From: Apus apus
Taxonomy: Eukaryota > Chordata > Aves > Apodiformes > Apodidae
Assembly (NCBI RefSeq): GCF_020740795.1
Contig: NC_067285.1
Coordinates: 39,034,511-39,098,510 of the forward strand
Direction of reading: 5' to 3'
Length of the DNA: 64,000 bases
Of this stretch, positions 22,301 to 34,000 are shown in pieces. The notes below the pieces were generated by a model. The model made no database searches. It saw only the letters and a program-made list of their open reading frames with translations, and was not told the origin of the DNA. The number at the start of each line of letters is the position of its first letter. The stretch's first letter is position 1. Both the position numbers and the translations under genes were made by a program.

Positions 22301-22391
22301 AGTGCGACTTCTTCCCGTTGGCTACCTCTTCTGCTGACATGATGGTGTAAATTCTGCGAGGATCTGGGGGATCATATTTTTCCTTTGGCAT
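10377..22391 (-). CDS. CNOT6L: CNOT6L, CCR4-NOT deadenylase subunit (11 coding exons, 549 aa)
   Basis: A poly(A)-specific 3' exoribonuclease that shortens mRNA tails in the cytoplasm as part of the CCR4-NOT complex. Coding exons, in transcript order, are 22391-22280, 21268-21082, 20538-20453, 19566-19477, 18716-18648, 16433-16276, 15273-15119, 13614-13463, 12273-12049, 10985-10783 and 10589-10377 (stop TAG). All junctions are GT-AG and keep frame, for 1,650 nt in all. The start is [13 protein letters not shown], as in CNOT6; human CNOT6L has five extra residues before this. Leucine-rich repeats span about residues 47-128 and bind CNOT1. The endonuclease-exonuclease-phosphatase nuclease domain begins near 182. 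Catalytic and metal residues are all present: N190, E235 (LQEVETEQ), H354 (NAHMHW), D404 and N406 (CADLN), D483 (GVIDYIF) and H523 (PSDHFS). The protein ends GVHLPNRR as in human. One residue is missing relative to human in the loop after ELFGA. Confidence 0.97.
11460..11842 (+). mobile_element. CR1 LINE 3' portion in CNOT6L intron
   Basis: A typical CR1 end: GGAGACAGGCTGAGGGAGTG, AAATTCTTCACCATGAGGGT, GGAACAGGTTGCCCAGGGAG, then CTCTATGATGCTATGA. It lies between coding exons 10985-10783 and 12273-12049. Confidence 0.93.
12312..12479 (+). repeat. 56-bp minisatellite, three copies
   Basis: Three consecutive 56-bp copies start with GTGTCACCCCCCTGTTCAC at 12312, 12368 and 12424, with one or two differences (ACGTTC in the first copy, GGAGTCC in the last). 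It lies 39 bp upstream, in the transcript sense, of the acceptor of CNOT6L exon 12273-12049, where the branch point is expected. Confidence 0.95.
14138..14232 (+). mobile_element. CR1 3' end fragment
   Basis: A short CR1 tail, CTGGTCTAGTGGGAGGTGTC then GATGATCTTGAAGGTCCCTT, in the CNOT6L intron between exons 13614-13463 and 15273-15119. Confidence 0.88.
17056..17312 (-). mobile_element. CR1 3' portion, minus strand
   Basis: Starts with the reversed tail (TCACAGAACCACAGACTGG), then GGGTTGGAAGAGACCTTTAA and CCTGCATGGGCAGGGACACC, all typical of CR1, in a CNOT6L intron and in the same orientation as the transcript. Confidence 0.92.
17740..17925 (-). mobile_element. CR1 3' portion (different subfamily), minus strand
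   Basis: Begins CACAGAATCACTAAGGTTGG and contains CCACCTCCCTGGGCAGC. The text differs from the copy at 17,056, so it is likely another CR1 subfamily. Confidence 0.88.
19976..20440 (-). mobile_element. CR1 copy adjoining a CNOT6L splice donor
   Basis: A 5'-truncated CR1 from the reversed tail AGAGTCACAGAATTGCTAGG to about CCCTCCAGCACTCCCAGG. Its truncated end lies about 10-20 bp from the splice donor (GT at 20452-20451) of CNOT6L exon 20538-20453, leaving almost none of the original intron start. Confidence 0.9.
20551..20643 (-). repeat. T-rich (GTTT)n tract upstream of a CNOT6L acceptor
   Basis: Read in the transcript sense this is about 90 nt of T runs and GTTT units ending TTTTGCATTTGCTGCAG at the acceptor of exon 20538-20453. 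It serves as an exceptionally long polypyrimidine tract and is likely of simple-repeat origin. Confidence 0.85.
21325..21906 (+). mobile_element. CR1 LINE with internal deletion
   Basis: The left part (GGTTTGCTGATCACACCAAG, AAGGACTTGGGGGTGCTGGT) comes from the CR1 reverse transcriptase reading frame. The right part (GCCCATGCAGGGGGGTTCGA, TGTATGATTCTA) is the 3' tail. The intervening segment is missing, so the copy is deleted and cannot move. It lies in CNOT6L intron sequence. Confidence 0.9.
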
Positions 22392-25300
22392 CCCTGTGAG
22401 TCTGAAAGACCATCACAACTGTTACTGTTGCTCAACAACACTTCTTCATTTCTAGCCTGCCAGGAGATCAGCCCCCCAGTGACACTGCAAAGAGACAGGC
22501 CCTGCTGTCCACGTACAATAAATATTACACTGACTTCAGCCTGACTACTGGATTTTCAACATATCAAGGCCTACTTCTGCACTCTTCTTAGACAAGACCT
22601 GAAATTGCAGTCTGAAGGGGAATTAGCTTCATCTATCTAGCTTTTGGTTTGTGCTTTTCCATGCTCAGGATCAGTCAAGACCTTTTTACTCTTAATGGCG
22701 TAGGAAACATGAAATGAGCTCAGGTGAAATTCCCAGGAGGTGTTCTTGTGCATACAAGCCCATACAGCCCAACCCAACACTTTTATATCAGATGCAGATG
22801 CAAAGTCAACCCATCTTATTCTCCAGATTCTTGTCAGAAGAGAGCTCTGATGTCCTGTTCAAAAAACACACACTCTCCAGATGACACAGGGAGAAGTCTC
22901 CCTCTGTATCTCCCCAAGACCATTGTGCTGAGAAAGACCTGGGAGGTTGTGGGGAAGTGAGAGGTGTTGTTTGAAAACATAAGATTAGCTGAACTTGCTG
23001 TTCTCTGCTCTTTTCCTCCCCAGACACACACAATCCACAAACCTTGCTTTTCTACAAATCCAAAGCAGCTGGTCTACAGCATGAAATTTCCTCCTCAACC
23101 ATATATATTCCTACTACAACTGGCTGGAGGAGCTGGGAAGCTCTTCAAACAACTAGAACTGGTTTGGTTTGCTGAACTGACAAGACAGAAAACTATGAAG
23201 AACTTGTGGAAACTAGCTCAGGTTGTTGATTTGGGTTTTTTTTTCCCACTCATCCAACTAACCAAAGATTGCACATCCCCTTCATGAGCTAAAATCCTGC
23301 AGTTTTTTCCAGCTGCTGCAGGTAGCCAAAACAGCATTCCAGCACTGCACAGGAGCAGGAATTGTCAGGGTTGTCCCCTGGGAAAGGTCTCAGCTGCAGG
23401 TCTGGTGCTTCCTTCCCCAACGAGTGCCCAAGGAAATTCCATTCACAGGGAATTAAGGCTCTCTGTGGCCAGCACAGGGCAGGTGTGAGCCCTGTGTCTA
23501 ATTATAGCCAACTTCTATTTCCAGGTGAAGTCATACGGTGAGGAAAGCTGCGGGGTAAGAGGATTCTGTGCTCACACTGCTCAGCTGCAGAGTGGGGTGA
23601 TGAATGGAATAGATCACTTAAGGACACGGGATTAGACCCCAAATCCTTCCATTGTCCTTTCAGAACCCCAAAACTGGGAAGCGTGCTTCCCAACACAATC
23701 AAGAGTTACAGGCTGTGCTTCAGGAGTGCTTAATCTCTGGTACTCAGGTTTTGCTGGATTTATTCACTGTTAAACATGGGCAGAAGCAGGGAGCAGCCCC
23801 GGCCAAGAGCCACAGAAGCCTTATTCCACCTTTTCTCCCAAGCATAAGGGCATACAAAACTAATCTGCATTCCAGCAAGTCTCCACACAGCTCTTCCTGG
23901 ATTTTCCCAGACCTCTGGAGCCAACCAGAGACATCCAGCAGAGCCATGAATTGAGACAGGAGGCCAAGAGAGAGCTTGCAGTCCCTGGCAGCTCGGCAGA
24001 GCGTGGTCCCAGCCCCAGTGCCTGCAAAGAAGCACATTGCCATGCTACTACCCCTTGTGTTCAAGCCTAACAACTCCAAGTAGCACCCAGAGGATCACCT
24101 GGTGTGCTTCTCAGTACCAATTCTACATGAAATACACCCAAATCAAGACCACAGTCCTAGTGTTTCCAGCATGGTGAGTCTGTCAGTGTCAAAAAGCAGC
24201 ACGCTCATTTTGCAGCAAGCAAAGCTGTCACCTCCCTGCCACAGGATTACCTGCCAGGATCCTGTCCTAGGAAATGGGATTTCATGACCTGACAATTATT
24301 TATTTCATCCACAAGGCATGCTGCAGATGAGAAGGGGGGAAACCTGAAGGCTGGGTGGTGAAAATCAAGAAGAATACCAACAAGGGATTAAGGCCTATGG
24401 GCAGAAGGGAGTTTTTTGGATTTTAATCCTCAATTTTTTTAACTGATCCAGGTTTGGTTTTCATTTTGCCTTTTAATCTGTCATACCTTAAAACAATCCC
24501 TACTTGGACCACATCTGGAGCTAGGACATGGCAAAGTTTTGCTGCCCAATAGCCAGCATCAGTATCTGGGTGAGGCCTCTATGAATCACACTGTGCTTAC
24601 CAGGTCTTCACATTCCTGTTTTCCACAGCATAATATTATAGCAGTACCAGACCCAGGCGGCTTTAAATTTCAATTTCTGTATCCTGGAACTCCTCCCTGC
24701 CTTGCCTCCTGCTGGCAAAAGCTTTGGCTGCACTTACTTCCTTACGGGCTTCTGAAGGTGCATTTCCAGCTAAAAAAGCAAGTTGGAAATTGTTTGTTTC
24801 TGCTTGGCTATGCCATGGCCAGCCAGACACAGATAGCAAACAGCTCAGGGGGGCTCAGACCAGCCAAGGGGCTTTGCTGTCACACACACATTGCTTCAAA
24901 GGCTCGAAGCAGCACTTGTCTCCTCCTCCAGCTTGCTGGGAACCAGAGTGGGGCTTGTCCTTTCCACTGCCAGACCCCAGTTCCTCACAGCAGGGCACAA
25001 ATTGGACAAATAGCCCAGGGGCTGTTAGTGAAGACTTTAAAACCAGCATGGTTGGATCATCTGAGTCAGCCCGGACTCAGCCATACCTGCCCGTGGGCCG
25101 AGAGATGACCACTGACCAGGTGACACCCTCAAAAAGCTTCAAGATGATATTTTCCTCCTTGGCAGGGAACCCAATTAAAGGATGTTGAAATATTGCTTGT
25201 TACCAGAAGTGCTCTGCCAATTTAAAGCCATTTGTGGCAGTCAGAGGCCCTCCAATGTCATGAGCCCTGAACTGCGAGGCAAACGACACGCGCATTTTTC

Positions 25301-26039
25301 AGATATTAGTCACATCCATTTTATTTTGAAGTAGCAGTGAGTCAAACCAGCACCAGTGTAATTTCCACAGTTACAGAAAAGAGAAAACAAACCTTAAAAA
25401 AAATTAAATATATAAATTATTATTTTTTTCTGCTGCGTAACAGCAACATTGAGCAAGATTTGAAAGCCACCACATGTATTTTTTTTGACGCAAAAATGAA
25501 TCCTGCCTGGGCTTCCAACTCCTGTCGTTCCCATCTCCCCCCTCTCTGCTTGTCCTGGAACTAAAACAATATCCAAAAAATCCCAACCTATTTTTGCTCG
25601 GTCTTCAGGGAGCTACACTGAGTTCCCTGAGTCAGTTAACCCCCCCAAATCAGACACGTACGAGTAAGGAACAAAGCAGGAAGATCCAGCCAGGGATGTG
25701 GGAACTGAAGCAGCGCTGATTGAGGTCAGCCCGAGCTGCTGCAGAGATGCACCCTGTGGGTTCAAGAAGGGCCTCTGCTAAAATTCAGCTAACACAGGTG
25801 TGACACGAGCAGAACATATAGATTTCATTGTTTTTTGCTTTTCAAGGGAGCCCCCCCCCAAAAAACATTCTTGCCAGCTTTTCTTCTGAAGAGTTCCCTT
25901 GGAAAACTTTTGAAGCTGCTAAAGCTGGTTCTCCACTACAAATCAAACCTTGTAAACTTACACAGTATGGCACTGAAACTGTGTAAAGAAAACCTGATTA
26001 TGAGAACATCTGTGGTAAGAGTAATATTTAAGGTCTGAA

Positions 26040-26517
26040 TGTTGATATCTGGGGGTTCCTAATAACGTCATGCTTATGCAGAAACATTTTGGCCACTAGT
26101 GCACCCTCAAAGGCCTAGAGATAACCAGCACAGCTGTGTTACTCAGCTGCAGCCCTAGATATGGTCCCAGGTGAACCTAAGCAGCTCTAGCTCAGCTGTG
26201 TATAAAAAGGACACAGGGGAGGCAATTTGGTTTGGAAGTGTTGCAAGCAGAAGGTCTAAGGCTGTGCTCTTTGAAGTTTTGTTTTTAGCTAGTGTTGTAC
26301 TTGCTGGCTTTTGTGTAAGGGGCACCTGACTGCCAGTTAAAAGCCAAAAGAAAAAAATAAAAAGAAGGAATAATGTAACAGTGCTGAAGGTGTGAATACT
26401 GTGAAAGAAGGCAGTTTTGAGCTACCAGGCTGCACCACAGGCTTTTACTCTGAAGACACCTCTTTCTGGGCAACCAACAACAGGAGCTTCTATATACTCA
26501 GTGTTTCAGACAACCAG
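26040..26517 (+). promoter_or_regulatory. TATA-containing promoter plus exon-like segment (solo LTR or nested first exon)
   Basis: On the strand opposite to CNOT6L, TGTATAAAAAGG (TATA at 26,201) follows a CRE-like AACGTCA (26,063-26,069). An AATAAA lies near 26,356 and a consensus donor CAG|GTAAGA at 26,518. The order TATA, then AATAAA about 155 bp on, then about 160 bp to a possible terminal CA is that of a U3-R-U5 LTR starting TGTTGATATC at about 26,040. I found no matching target-site duplication. The alternative is a cellular promoter with a first exon of about 285 nt; the segment holds no useful ATG (only ATG-TAA), so such an exon would be non-coding. Confidence 0.4.
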
Positions 26518-27957
26518 GTAAGAAGAGAAGAGGACTGCTCTTCTGGATTTAATTATCTATGACCTTCTAAAGTTATATAGGTATGGAGAGTATGAGATTG
26601 GGAGGATATAGCTAGCAGTGTGAAATATAAATTGTGTTTTTCTTAAGGAGAAGCTGAAAGCAGCCCTAGAAATTGCATCAACAAGAGAAAAAAAAAGGAC
26701 AGACTGCTAGGGAATAAGAAAATTTTTAACTCAAAGTGTAATTTTTTTTTTGTATGGGTGGGGGAAATCAACAGCAGCTGTGAACATAGAAACTTTGTTC
26801 CATTACACAGCACATCCAAACAGACCAAAGTAACTATCTTGGGGTTGCTCTGAGGGATGAACTGCTTCACTGTTGCTTTTCATCAAGTCAGATCTCCTCT
26901 TCCAAAGGCAAATATTCCCATCAAGTAGAAGGATTAACCTATGTTCATTGGGAAGAGAAAGCCTGCTCAAAGCTGTCCAGGTTATTTGGTGTCTATGTTG
27001 CAGGAGGACTTGGAAGCCAGATAGGTGGAAGTCCCTTAGAGCTATGTGCTGCTGCAAAATAATGACCAGTTCCTTCCCCAGAGAGGTCAGAGGATACATT
27101 TATTAAATTTCAGTCACTATAATGTGTTGTTCCACTTCAGTTCTGTCATACCTCAATGCATAAATGAATTGTCTGCTTCTAATGAGGAAGCAAAGCCAAG
27201 AGACCTGCAACTTCCCCTCGTTCCTGTGTTCAGGGATGTGCTGGCACAACTGGAAATCCTTGCCTCCAGCAGAGTGACATTCTTGGTGATTTTCTTTTTT
27301 TTCAGTCTCTGTAGATAAATGAGTCAAACTGCCAAAGCATTTGGAAAACCAGCCAGCAGCTGGCCCTGAATCATTCCTCCTTCCTCTGCAGGATAACATC
27401 TCAGTGTCCATCCACTTCCATTGGGTGGAATTAAAAATCCTGCTGGCTGACCAGGCCGGAGTGTGTATAAACAAAGGCATACATTGGTTAAAGTTGGAAA
27501 GCTGGACCAGGAGCTGGAAAACAGAGCTGGTTTTATCTGTGTATTTTGTAAACGGGGCTAAATGGTTGCAAAGGGAGGAGAGGAAAGCTACTTGTCTGTA
27601 ATAAGCTCACTCTGTTTTTATAGGAGTGTATGACAAAAGTCTTCCCATTTTGGTCTCCCAAGGGAGAAGAAGTACAGCCAAGACCCACAAATACAAAAAC
27701 TGAGTTGGAGAACTTTGGGGGGAGGAGATGAAGATCAAGAAATACAGTGATTATTTAAGAGTATGTTAAACATATAGCATATTTAAAGCAAAAGTGCTAA
27801 TGCTAGGACAAGTATATACGTGTTACCTTCAGGCAAGCTACCTAGTATATCAATATATATAGTATCTAGTGTAAATATGCTAGCAAGACAACATGCAGGG
27901 GGAATTTTGATGGTCTTTTGCTTGGATCTGAGTTTTCTTCATTGTGTTTTGCTGCAG

Positions 27958-28013
27958 GAACATGTTCAATCACCTCTGCACATGCTGCCTCTGCCAAGAG
28001 CTCAAGGAGCATG
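27958..28013 (+). other. Exon-like 56-nt segment, cysteine-rich frame
   Basis: A good acceptor (TTGTGTTTTGCTGCAG) precedes and a good donor (ATG|GTGAGC) follows this 56-nt open segment on the strand opposite to CNOT6L. One frame reads NMFNHLCTCCLCQELKEHG. The C-x-C-C-L-C-Q-x-L-K arrangement recalls the C-terminal CxxCxLCQ...LK of PLAC8/cornifelin-type proteins, but the cysteine spacing differs and no core PLAC8 exon was seen nearby. It could be a decayed exon, an unknown gene or chance. Confidence 0.25.
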
Positions 28014-31000
28014 GTGAGCCTGCCAACAAAGGTACTGTCCCTTTTCAGTTTCTTATTCTGAGTGAGTTGATTGGGAATACAGATTCTCTATTAAATCAAT
28101 TTAAATGCCTCATCACGGAGTATTTTGATTGAGAACAGGGGAAAAAAGCATTTTGTTACTGTCATTTCCCAATACTGAGATTTCAAACAATCTTTGAGGA
28201 AAGTATGATCAAAATACATAAACAGAGACTACCTGGATACAAGCAAGAATCCTACCAAGAGAAGGACAGTTAAACAGTAAGTGGAAATAAATGGCAAGGC
28301 AGAAGATTAAGTTTGAAGTGACCATTAAATCTAAGGGTTAACAATAAAATTTTCAAGCTTAGCACCATGGATCTAGCAAGAAACAATTAAGTCCACAAGT
28401 ACAACTGAAAGAACAATCTTTAGTTTTATAAATCTGTAAAAGGATGTATTTATTTTCCTATAATTCATCCAAGAAATCTGTTTCTCAGCAGTCATACTGA
28501 GTCTGCTGTGCAAAGGGCTCATCTGCATGAACTCAGTAGGACTACTGAGCTCTACTCACTAGTAACCTCTTCTTTAGCAGAAAGAATCCAGAGTAAGAGA
28601 ACTGTAGAAATCTAGAGCATTAAAGCTCATTGACTTCTATCTCCTTTCAAGTCTGCAGCAACAGTAACTCTGCCTTTGTAATGACCTGTAGGCAGGGCCT
28701 TAGCCCAGTTTGCTTTTTGGAAATAATCTGGGCTCCAAGTGGGAAAGAGACAAGACCTTCCTTCTGTAATGCTGTCAGCAAATCACATCAGCTTGTACTC
28801 ATCTGCTAATGCTCTTAAAAATTTAGCAAGGTAATATGGGGGTTTTCCTGAACCACATCAGTAAAACCAAGCTTGCTCTATTAAGTCATCTTTGTTAATC
28901 TTGGCTTCAGTGCTTAAATTCTGTAACTTGAAACTTTTAGGGGGTCTTCACACACACTGAAAGCTGAAGGCTTCAATAGAACTGCCACTTCTGCTAAAGG
29001 ACTAAGATAAACTATATGTAGAACATATTTCAACAATGTAAGCTTCAGAAGTCATTTTCACAGCCCTTCCTTGTAAAAGGCAGCTGTCCTTCAAGGACTA
29101 CAGCTTGATATTGCAGCTGATGTAGGCAGCATAAGCAGAAGTGGAAAGACTGAAGTAGTGAGATCTCCACACTGGTGAGAAGATGAAAAGCTGCTCCTCT
29201 AAGCTGCAGCTGGTCAGGAGAAGGCACCTTTGTGCTGAGAAGCAGAAGGAAACAGACTCTTATTAGTGTGTTGCCCCTGCCTGACAATTTTATCTTTGTC
29301 ATTGTCAGGGGAAACTCACAGCCATTCACCAGGTTTGGAAGAAGGAGGCTTCTTGATGGTGTAACTTCGGGGTTGGGAAGAGAGCACTACTGCTTGATAA
29401 ACTTGGCTGGCAATTTGGAAAGTGCTGCAGTCCTTAGCAGAGTGGTGCCACCCCTGGAGGAACCTGCCTGCAGGATTCTGGACTTGCACTCACCCACTTA
29501 AGCTGGTGAACCCAGAAGTGTGCTGAAAAGGCCACAGCAACAACATGATGGAACTTGTCCAAACCCCAGTATCCTTTTTTTATTCCATATGGCACTCAGA
29601 TCAGGCTCAGCTAGAGGAAGCTATTTAAGTTTTGCACGTTCAGTTTCACAGAAAACCCTCTTTGCTCATTAGTGAGTTCTTCACTGTGCAAGATGTGCAG
29701 CAGTTCAGCTGTTTCCACGGATTGGGAATACAGTGTCTGTTACCCTAACTACACAGCTTGCTTACTTTCCAGTAAGGAATTGCCTGGTTAAGGTACCAGC
29801 TCTGCTCACGTGCTGTGGGGGCCCTGTAAGGCAAGGACAAACAGACCCAGGAGAGGCTGCAGTGACACATTCAGCAGCCACCTCCTATGGGGCTGCTCAC
29901 TTCCTCTACCCATCTTGACATCCAGCATGAGCAAGCACAGGGAAATTCAAGTTGGGGGTGGGAATAGTGAAGCACAGGAGTGACCAAGAACCTGGAGCTG
30001 GCAGTAAGTTCAGTGGTGGTGGGATCCCACGGGTTTCACACTATCACTTCAACAAAGAGCATAAAAGCCCAGAGAAGCACAGGAAGGTCTTAGAAGCAAA
30101 TCCTGGAGGGGGGGGGAAGCAAGCAGCAAAAGCCAAGGGGAAGAGTGGGAAGGGAAGGAACAAGCTGTATTTGCTTAATTCTGGAGCCAACTGGCACTCA
30201 CTTTATGGAAATGCTAATTGTCCTACTGACATACACCCACTAGTTATTTCCCCCTGTTCCCTCATCTCCTCTAAATGAAGTGTAGAATCTTTTCTTAAAT
30301 CACAGGTAACACAAGAGTATCCAGGTTTCCACCCTTCCTTTTCCTCTGTCACACCCCCACTTACAAGAACATCTGAACTATTTACTGCATGGAAATACTA
30401 TTCAGTATTATATAGTTATTTTTAAATGTTTGTACTTAGTTAACATTTCAGTCCTTACTCAAAAAGAACAGTTTCTGCTCTGTTTGAATCAGTCTGTTAC
30501 CTCTTTGTGTACATGACAACTCCTGAATATCTGCATCAAGTCACAGAGTAATACTTGTCTCTGCAGCTGCCTTTCACATTTACTGCTTTCAAAGCAGCTC
30601 TTAGGGGCTAGTTTGCATGCAGACACAGGGCAGGTAGCTCCTCAAAAGCAAAGCAAAGCTCCTCTGCTGAACAGAAATGCATGCAAGGCGTCTACTATAG
30701 GGCAAGAAGAGTTTCAACAGACAGCTTGTAAATAAATCTATTCCAAAGCCCCCAGAGGGATGGTTTAAAATAGTACATGTATTTACACAAGGATCCCCCA
30801 GTAGTTCAGAGAAATGACCCATTTTCAATGCTGCCCCATCCCCTGGAGAGCACTGGTCCTTTAATGAGATACAGGACAGAGTGGCTTAAAGGATTAAGAG
30901 CTGAAGTCATTGGGAGTCTGGGGAAGGAGGCAGCAGCCAGTGCTGGATCAGTAGCAAGCACCAAGACAAAACACTGCCCTGTGCTGCAGGCACAGAAGAG

Positions 31001-34000
31001 CAGCTGCGTGTGGCTGCACCTTCCAGCAGAAGATCTTCCTAGGTAGTGGTCTGACAGTGATAGGACTGGGGAGACAAAATTCTCCCCACTAAGAACTGAG
31101 TAAGCTTAAAATGTCATGATGTGCCAGCATCCCTTTGAGCCTCTAGGGAAAGAGCTGTTTTATTGACAAGCCTAATCTGACACCTCAGTTCAGTCAGTCT
31201 TAGAAATGATAAAGACCCAGTTCAGGCTGCCCTGAGCCAATACTGTGTCTCATTCTACTCATCAGGATCAATAATTGGAGAGAAGTCAGCTATCGACCTG
31301 TGTTTTTGAACAAAACTACACCAGAATCATTAATTCATGCACACCTCTGCAGCAACTCCCAAGTGGTGTTCTCAATGAACATTGCTTCCTTTCTTTAAAA
31401 TACAATTCAGATCATCAATAAACTTTCATCCTTCAAAGAAAAGTTTGTGCTAGGAGAAAAGAACAAATAAAATAATTTCTGTGACTCGGATGTTATCTTG
31501 CCCTTTAGGTGGTAGGCTGCTGAACTTCAAGAAAAGAAGCAAAGCCCAGCAGCACTTCAGCTTCTCTCCCTGTATAACAGCCAGCTTATTGCTCACAATC
31601 TGCTCTTTGCAGCAATAATTAACAACAGGGAAATCTGTCACCAGAAAACTTCAGATGGTTTTAAAATTATGCCTGCCCTGTCCAAATACAGGTAGATTTG
31701 GATGAGCCAAAGCTCAAGAATTTAAAAGAAAGGAGGAAAAAGTACACACCAGTAGTGCAAAGTGTCTTGCAATTGCTGGCACAGGAAATTAGCTTTTTCA
31801 TATTACAGGCCACAGGATGCTGCACTGCTGCTCCAAGGAGCTAGGCTTATGTGCTCAGGAGAGGAGAAAGAAAAGGGACCTTTCTAAAATAAAGCTGTGT
31901 ATAGGCATAAACCCCTTTGCTGCTAGGGTATATTTAAATGTACTACTTTGATTAAAGAAGTAAAAAAGCTTGCCTGAGAGCCTGAGAACAGCATATTATT
32001 TGGATATCAAAAAGCAGTTATTCAGCTGCTTCTGTATCTGATTCCCCAAATCTTTCCCTTGTGTATTTACACGATGTTTAAACTTCCAAATATTGGATTT
32101 AGTTTTAGGATCAATGCTGATGAGTAACATACACTCTTCTAGCTGCATTCCAGCAAGCTGGAAAACAAGAAACTCCAGCAACAACAGCCCCAGACAATCT
32201 CTGTGGGGACCAGGGAATTCACCTCTGACAGGAAAGTGAGATGCTGCTACCTGGAGGATTCACTGCGAGCATCTGTGCAATTTGACTGCAACAAGACACA
32301 CAAGAGCTGGGATCTTTAGTGAGTCCAGACACTACTCAGTGCAGGAGGAATCCTGCTCTCTAATCCAAAATTAGCAGAAGGCTTACCCTGCTGCCCAGAA
32401 CAATCACTAATATTTAGTTTATTAGAAGGAAGTAGGCCATGTGGGAGCAAACCCTGAGGTGTATGTTAGCTGGCAGGGGCATGGCTGAGAACTGACACAA
32501 ACTGCACTCATTCCTCTGCCAGAAGAAAGGCTGAACGTGGGTGGATTCCTTTGTTCAGCCACTTGAAGGGATTTCATCTGAAGTGTGTGCATCACCTAAC
32601 CAGGGAACACCTCTGGCAGTGTCTGCAGCACTTTTTCACACAGGACAGTCTTCTGATATTCCTCAATATACTAGCACGTGAGAAGTTAATTCCAGAGTTC
32701 CCTAATGTCTGCGTTTGCAAAAGCTTCCCCACATTCTCCCTCCTATCATGTTAAGTTTTGGTCACAGCCCTTTCCCTGTGGATTTGGAGTTGCACCAACC
32801 ATTGGGCAACATCGAAGAGCTGTGGCCCTGACGCTCACCTTCAGGGCACTGAGGTGCCAGGAGGTCCAAGTACTCCTGACACTAAGTGCTGTATAAACCT
32901 GCAAAGAAGATGGTAATCTCTGGAAGGAAGTCAGAGAAGAGAAATCCAGTGTGAAGGCCTGCTCCTACCAAGCCTCACTCACCACTGGGTTGCATGCACA
33001 CCGTTCCTGTACAGAAACAGAGCCTAAAGCAAGAGTGCAGACACAGAGGGCATGCAGAAGAGGCAGGTATGGATTCAGGAATGCTGCAGCATTGTTGACA
33101 GTTTGAGGCTTTAAACCACATAATTTTCCTAGTAGAAAATACTTTGGAGTTGTACTCATCTCCCTTGCATAAAGAGCCAGGATTCTGTCCACACCTGCAG
33201 CTGCCATGAAATAAATGGCCGGCGATTTACAATGGAACGGTACCAGCTCTGCACGCATGGGGAGCTTTGTTTGGCAGCACCCAAACCAGGGGTGGTTACA
33301 ACAGGCAGAAAAACACCTTGCAGCTCATCAGAGCTACTCTATCTGCAGTCTTCAAGTCAAACCATAGACCAAAAAATACATCCAAGATTGAAACAGATAA
33401 AAGTCTGCAAAAAGGCTACGTGACCTTGTAATGTGAGACACTTCCAAGAGATCTTAGTACTACAAAATCACCCCAAAACCATCCTATTCCATACATAGGT
33501 CTCAAATACTTTATATAGGTGCTTCTCTCATCCACTCAAAATATTCCTTATTTATCTGATGAACTCCACTCCTTCACAATCTTTTGCTCCAGACTAAGAA
33601 GGAAGTGGATTATTGCACAGGTACAAACATGTGCTTGGAGACTGAAAAACTCCCAATGGTAAAGTGTAATTTAGTTGCAGGAAAAAATGCAAGCCAAGGG
33701 CCATCTGACCATCTGAACCCAACTTTTCCTGGCACTTGTGACTGTATTCTGGTATGTGAGAAGTTGTCTGGCCCCATTTTCCTTTTGCTTTCTTAACTTT
33801 CCAAAACAAAAAGGGATTAGAGGAAAGGCGTTCACAAGTGGAATTTTCTGCTGGGTGGATAATTCATCCTTGTGCTAGCCCTCTCCCACATCCAGGGCCA
33901 TTTGTAGATTAGTTTAAGAGAATAAATACAAATTGAATTTTAAAGTATAGAAGGACTAACAAGTTTTCTGCAACTACATTCAGCACTGCCCCACTTGGTC

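Noticed and set aside
29952-30278. 108-codon plus-strand frame with a lysine/glycine-rich middle
   Set aside because: No splice context, promoter or family resemblance; length is within chance for 19 kb of intron.
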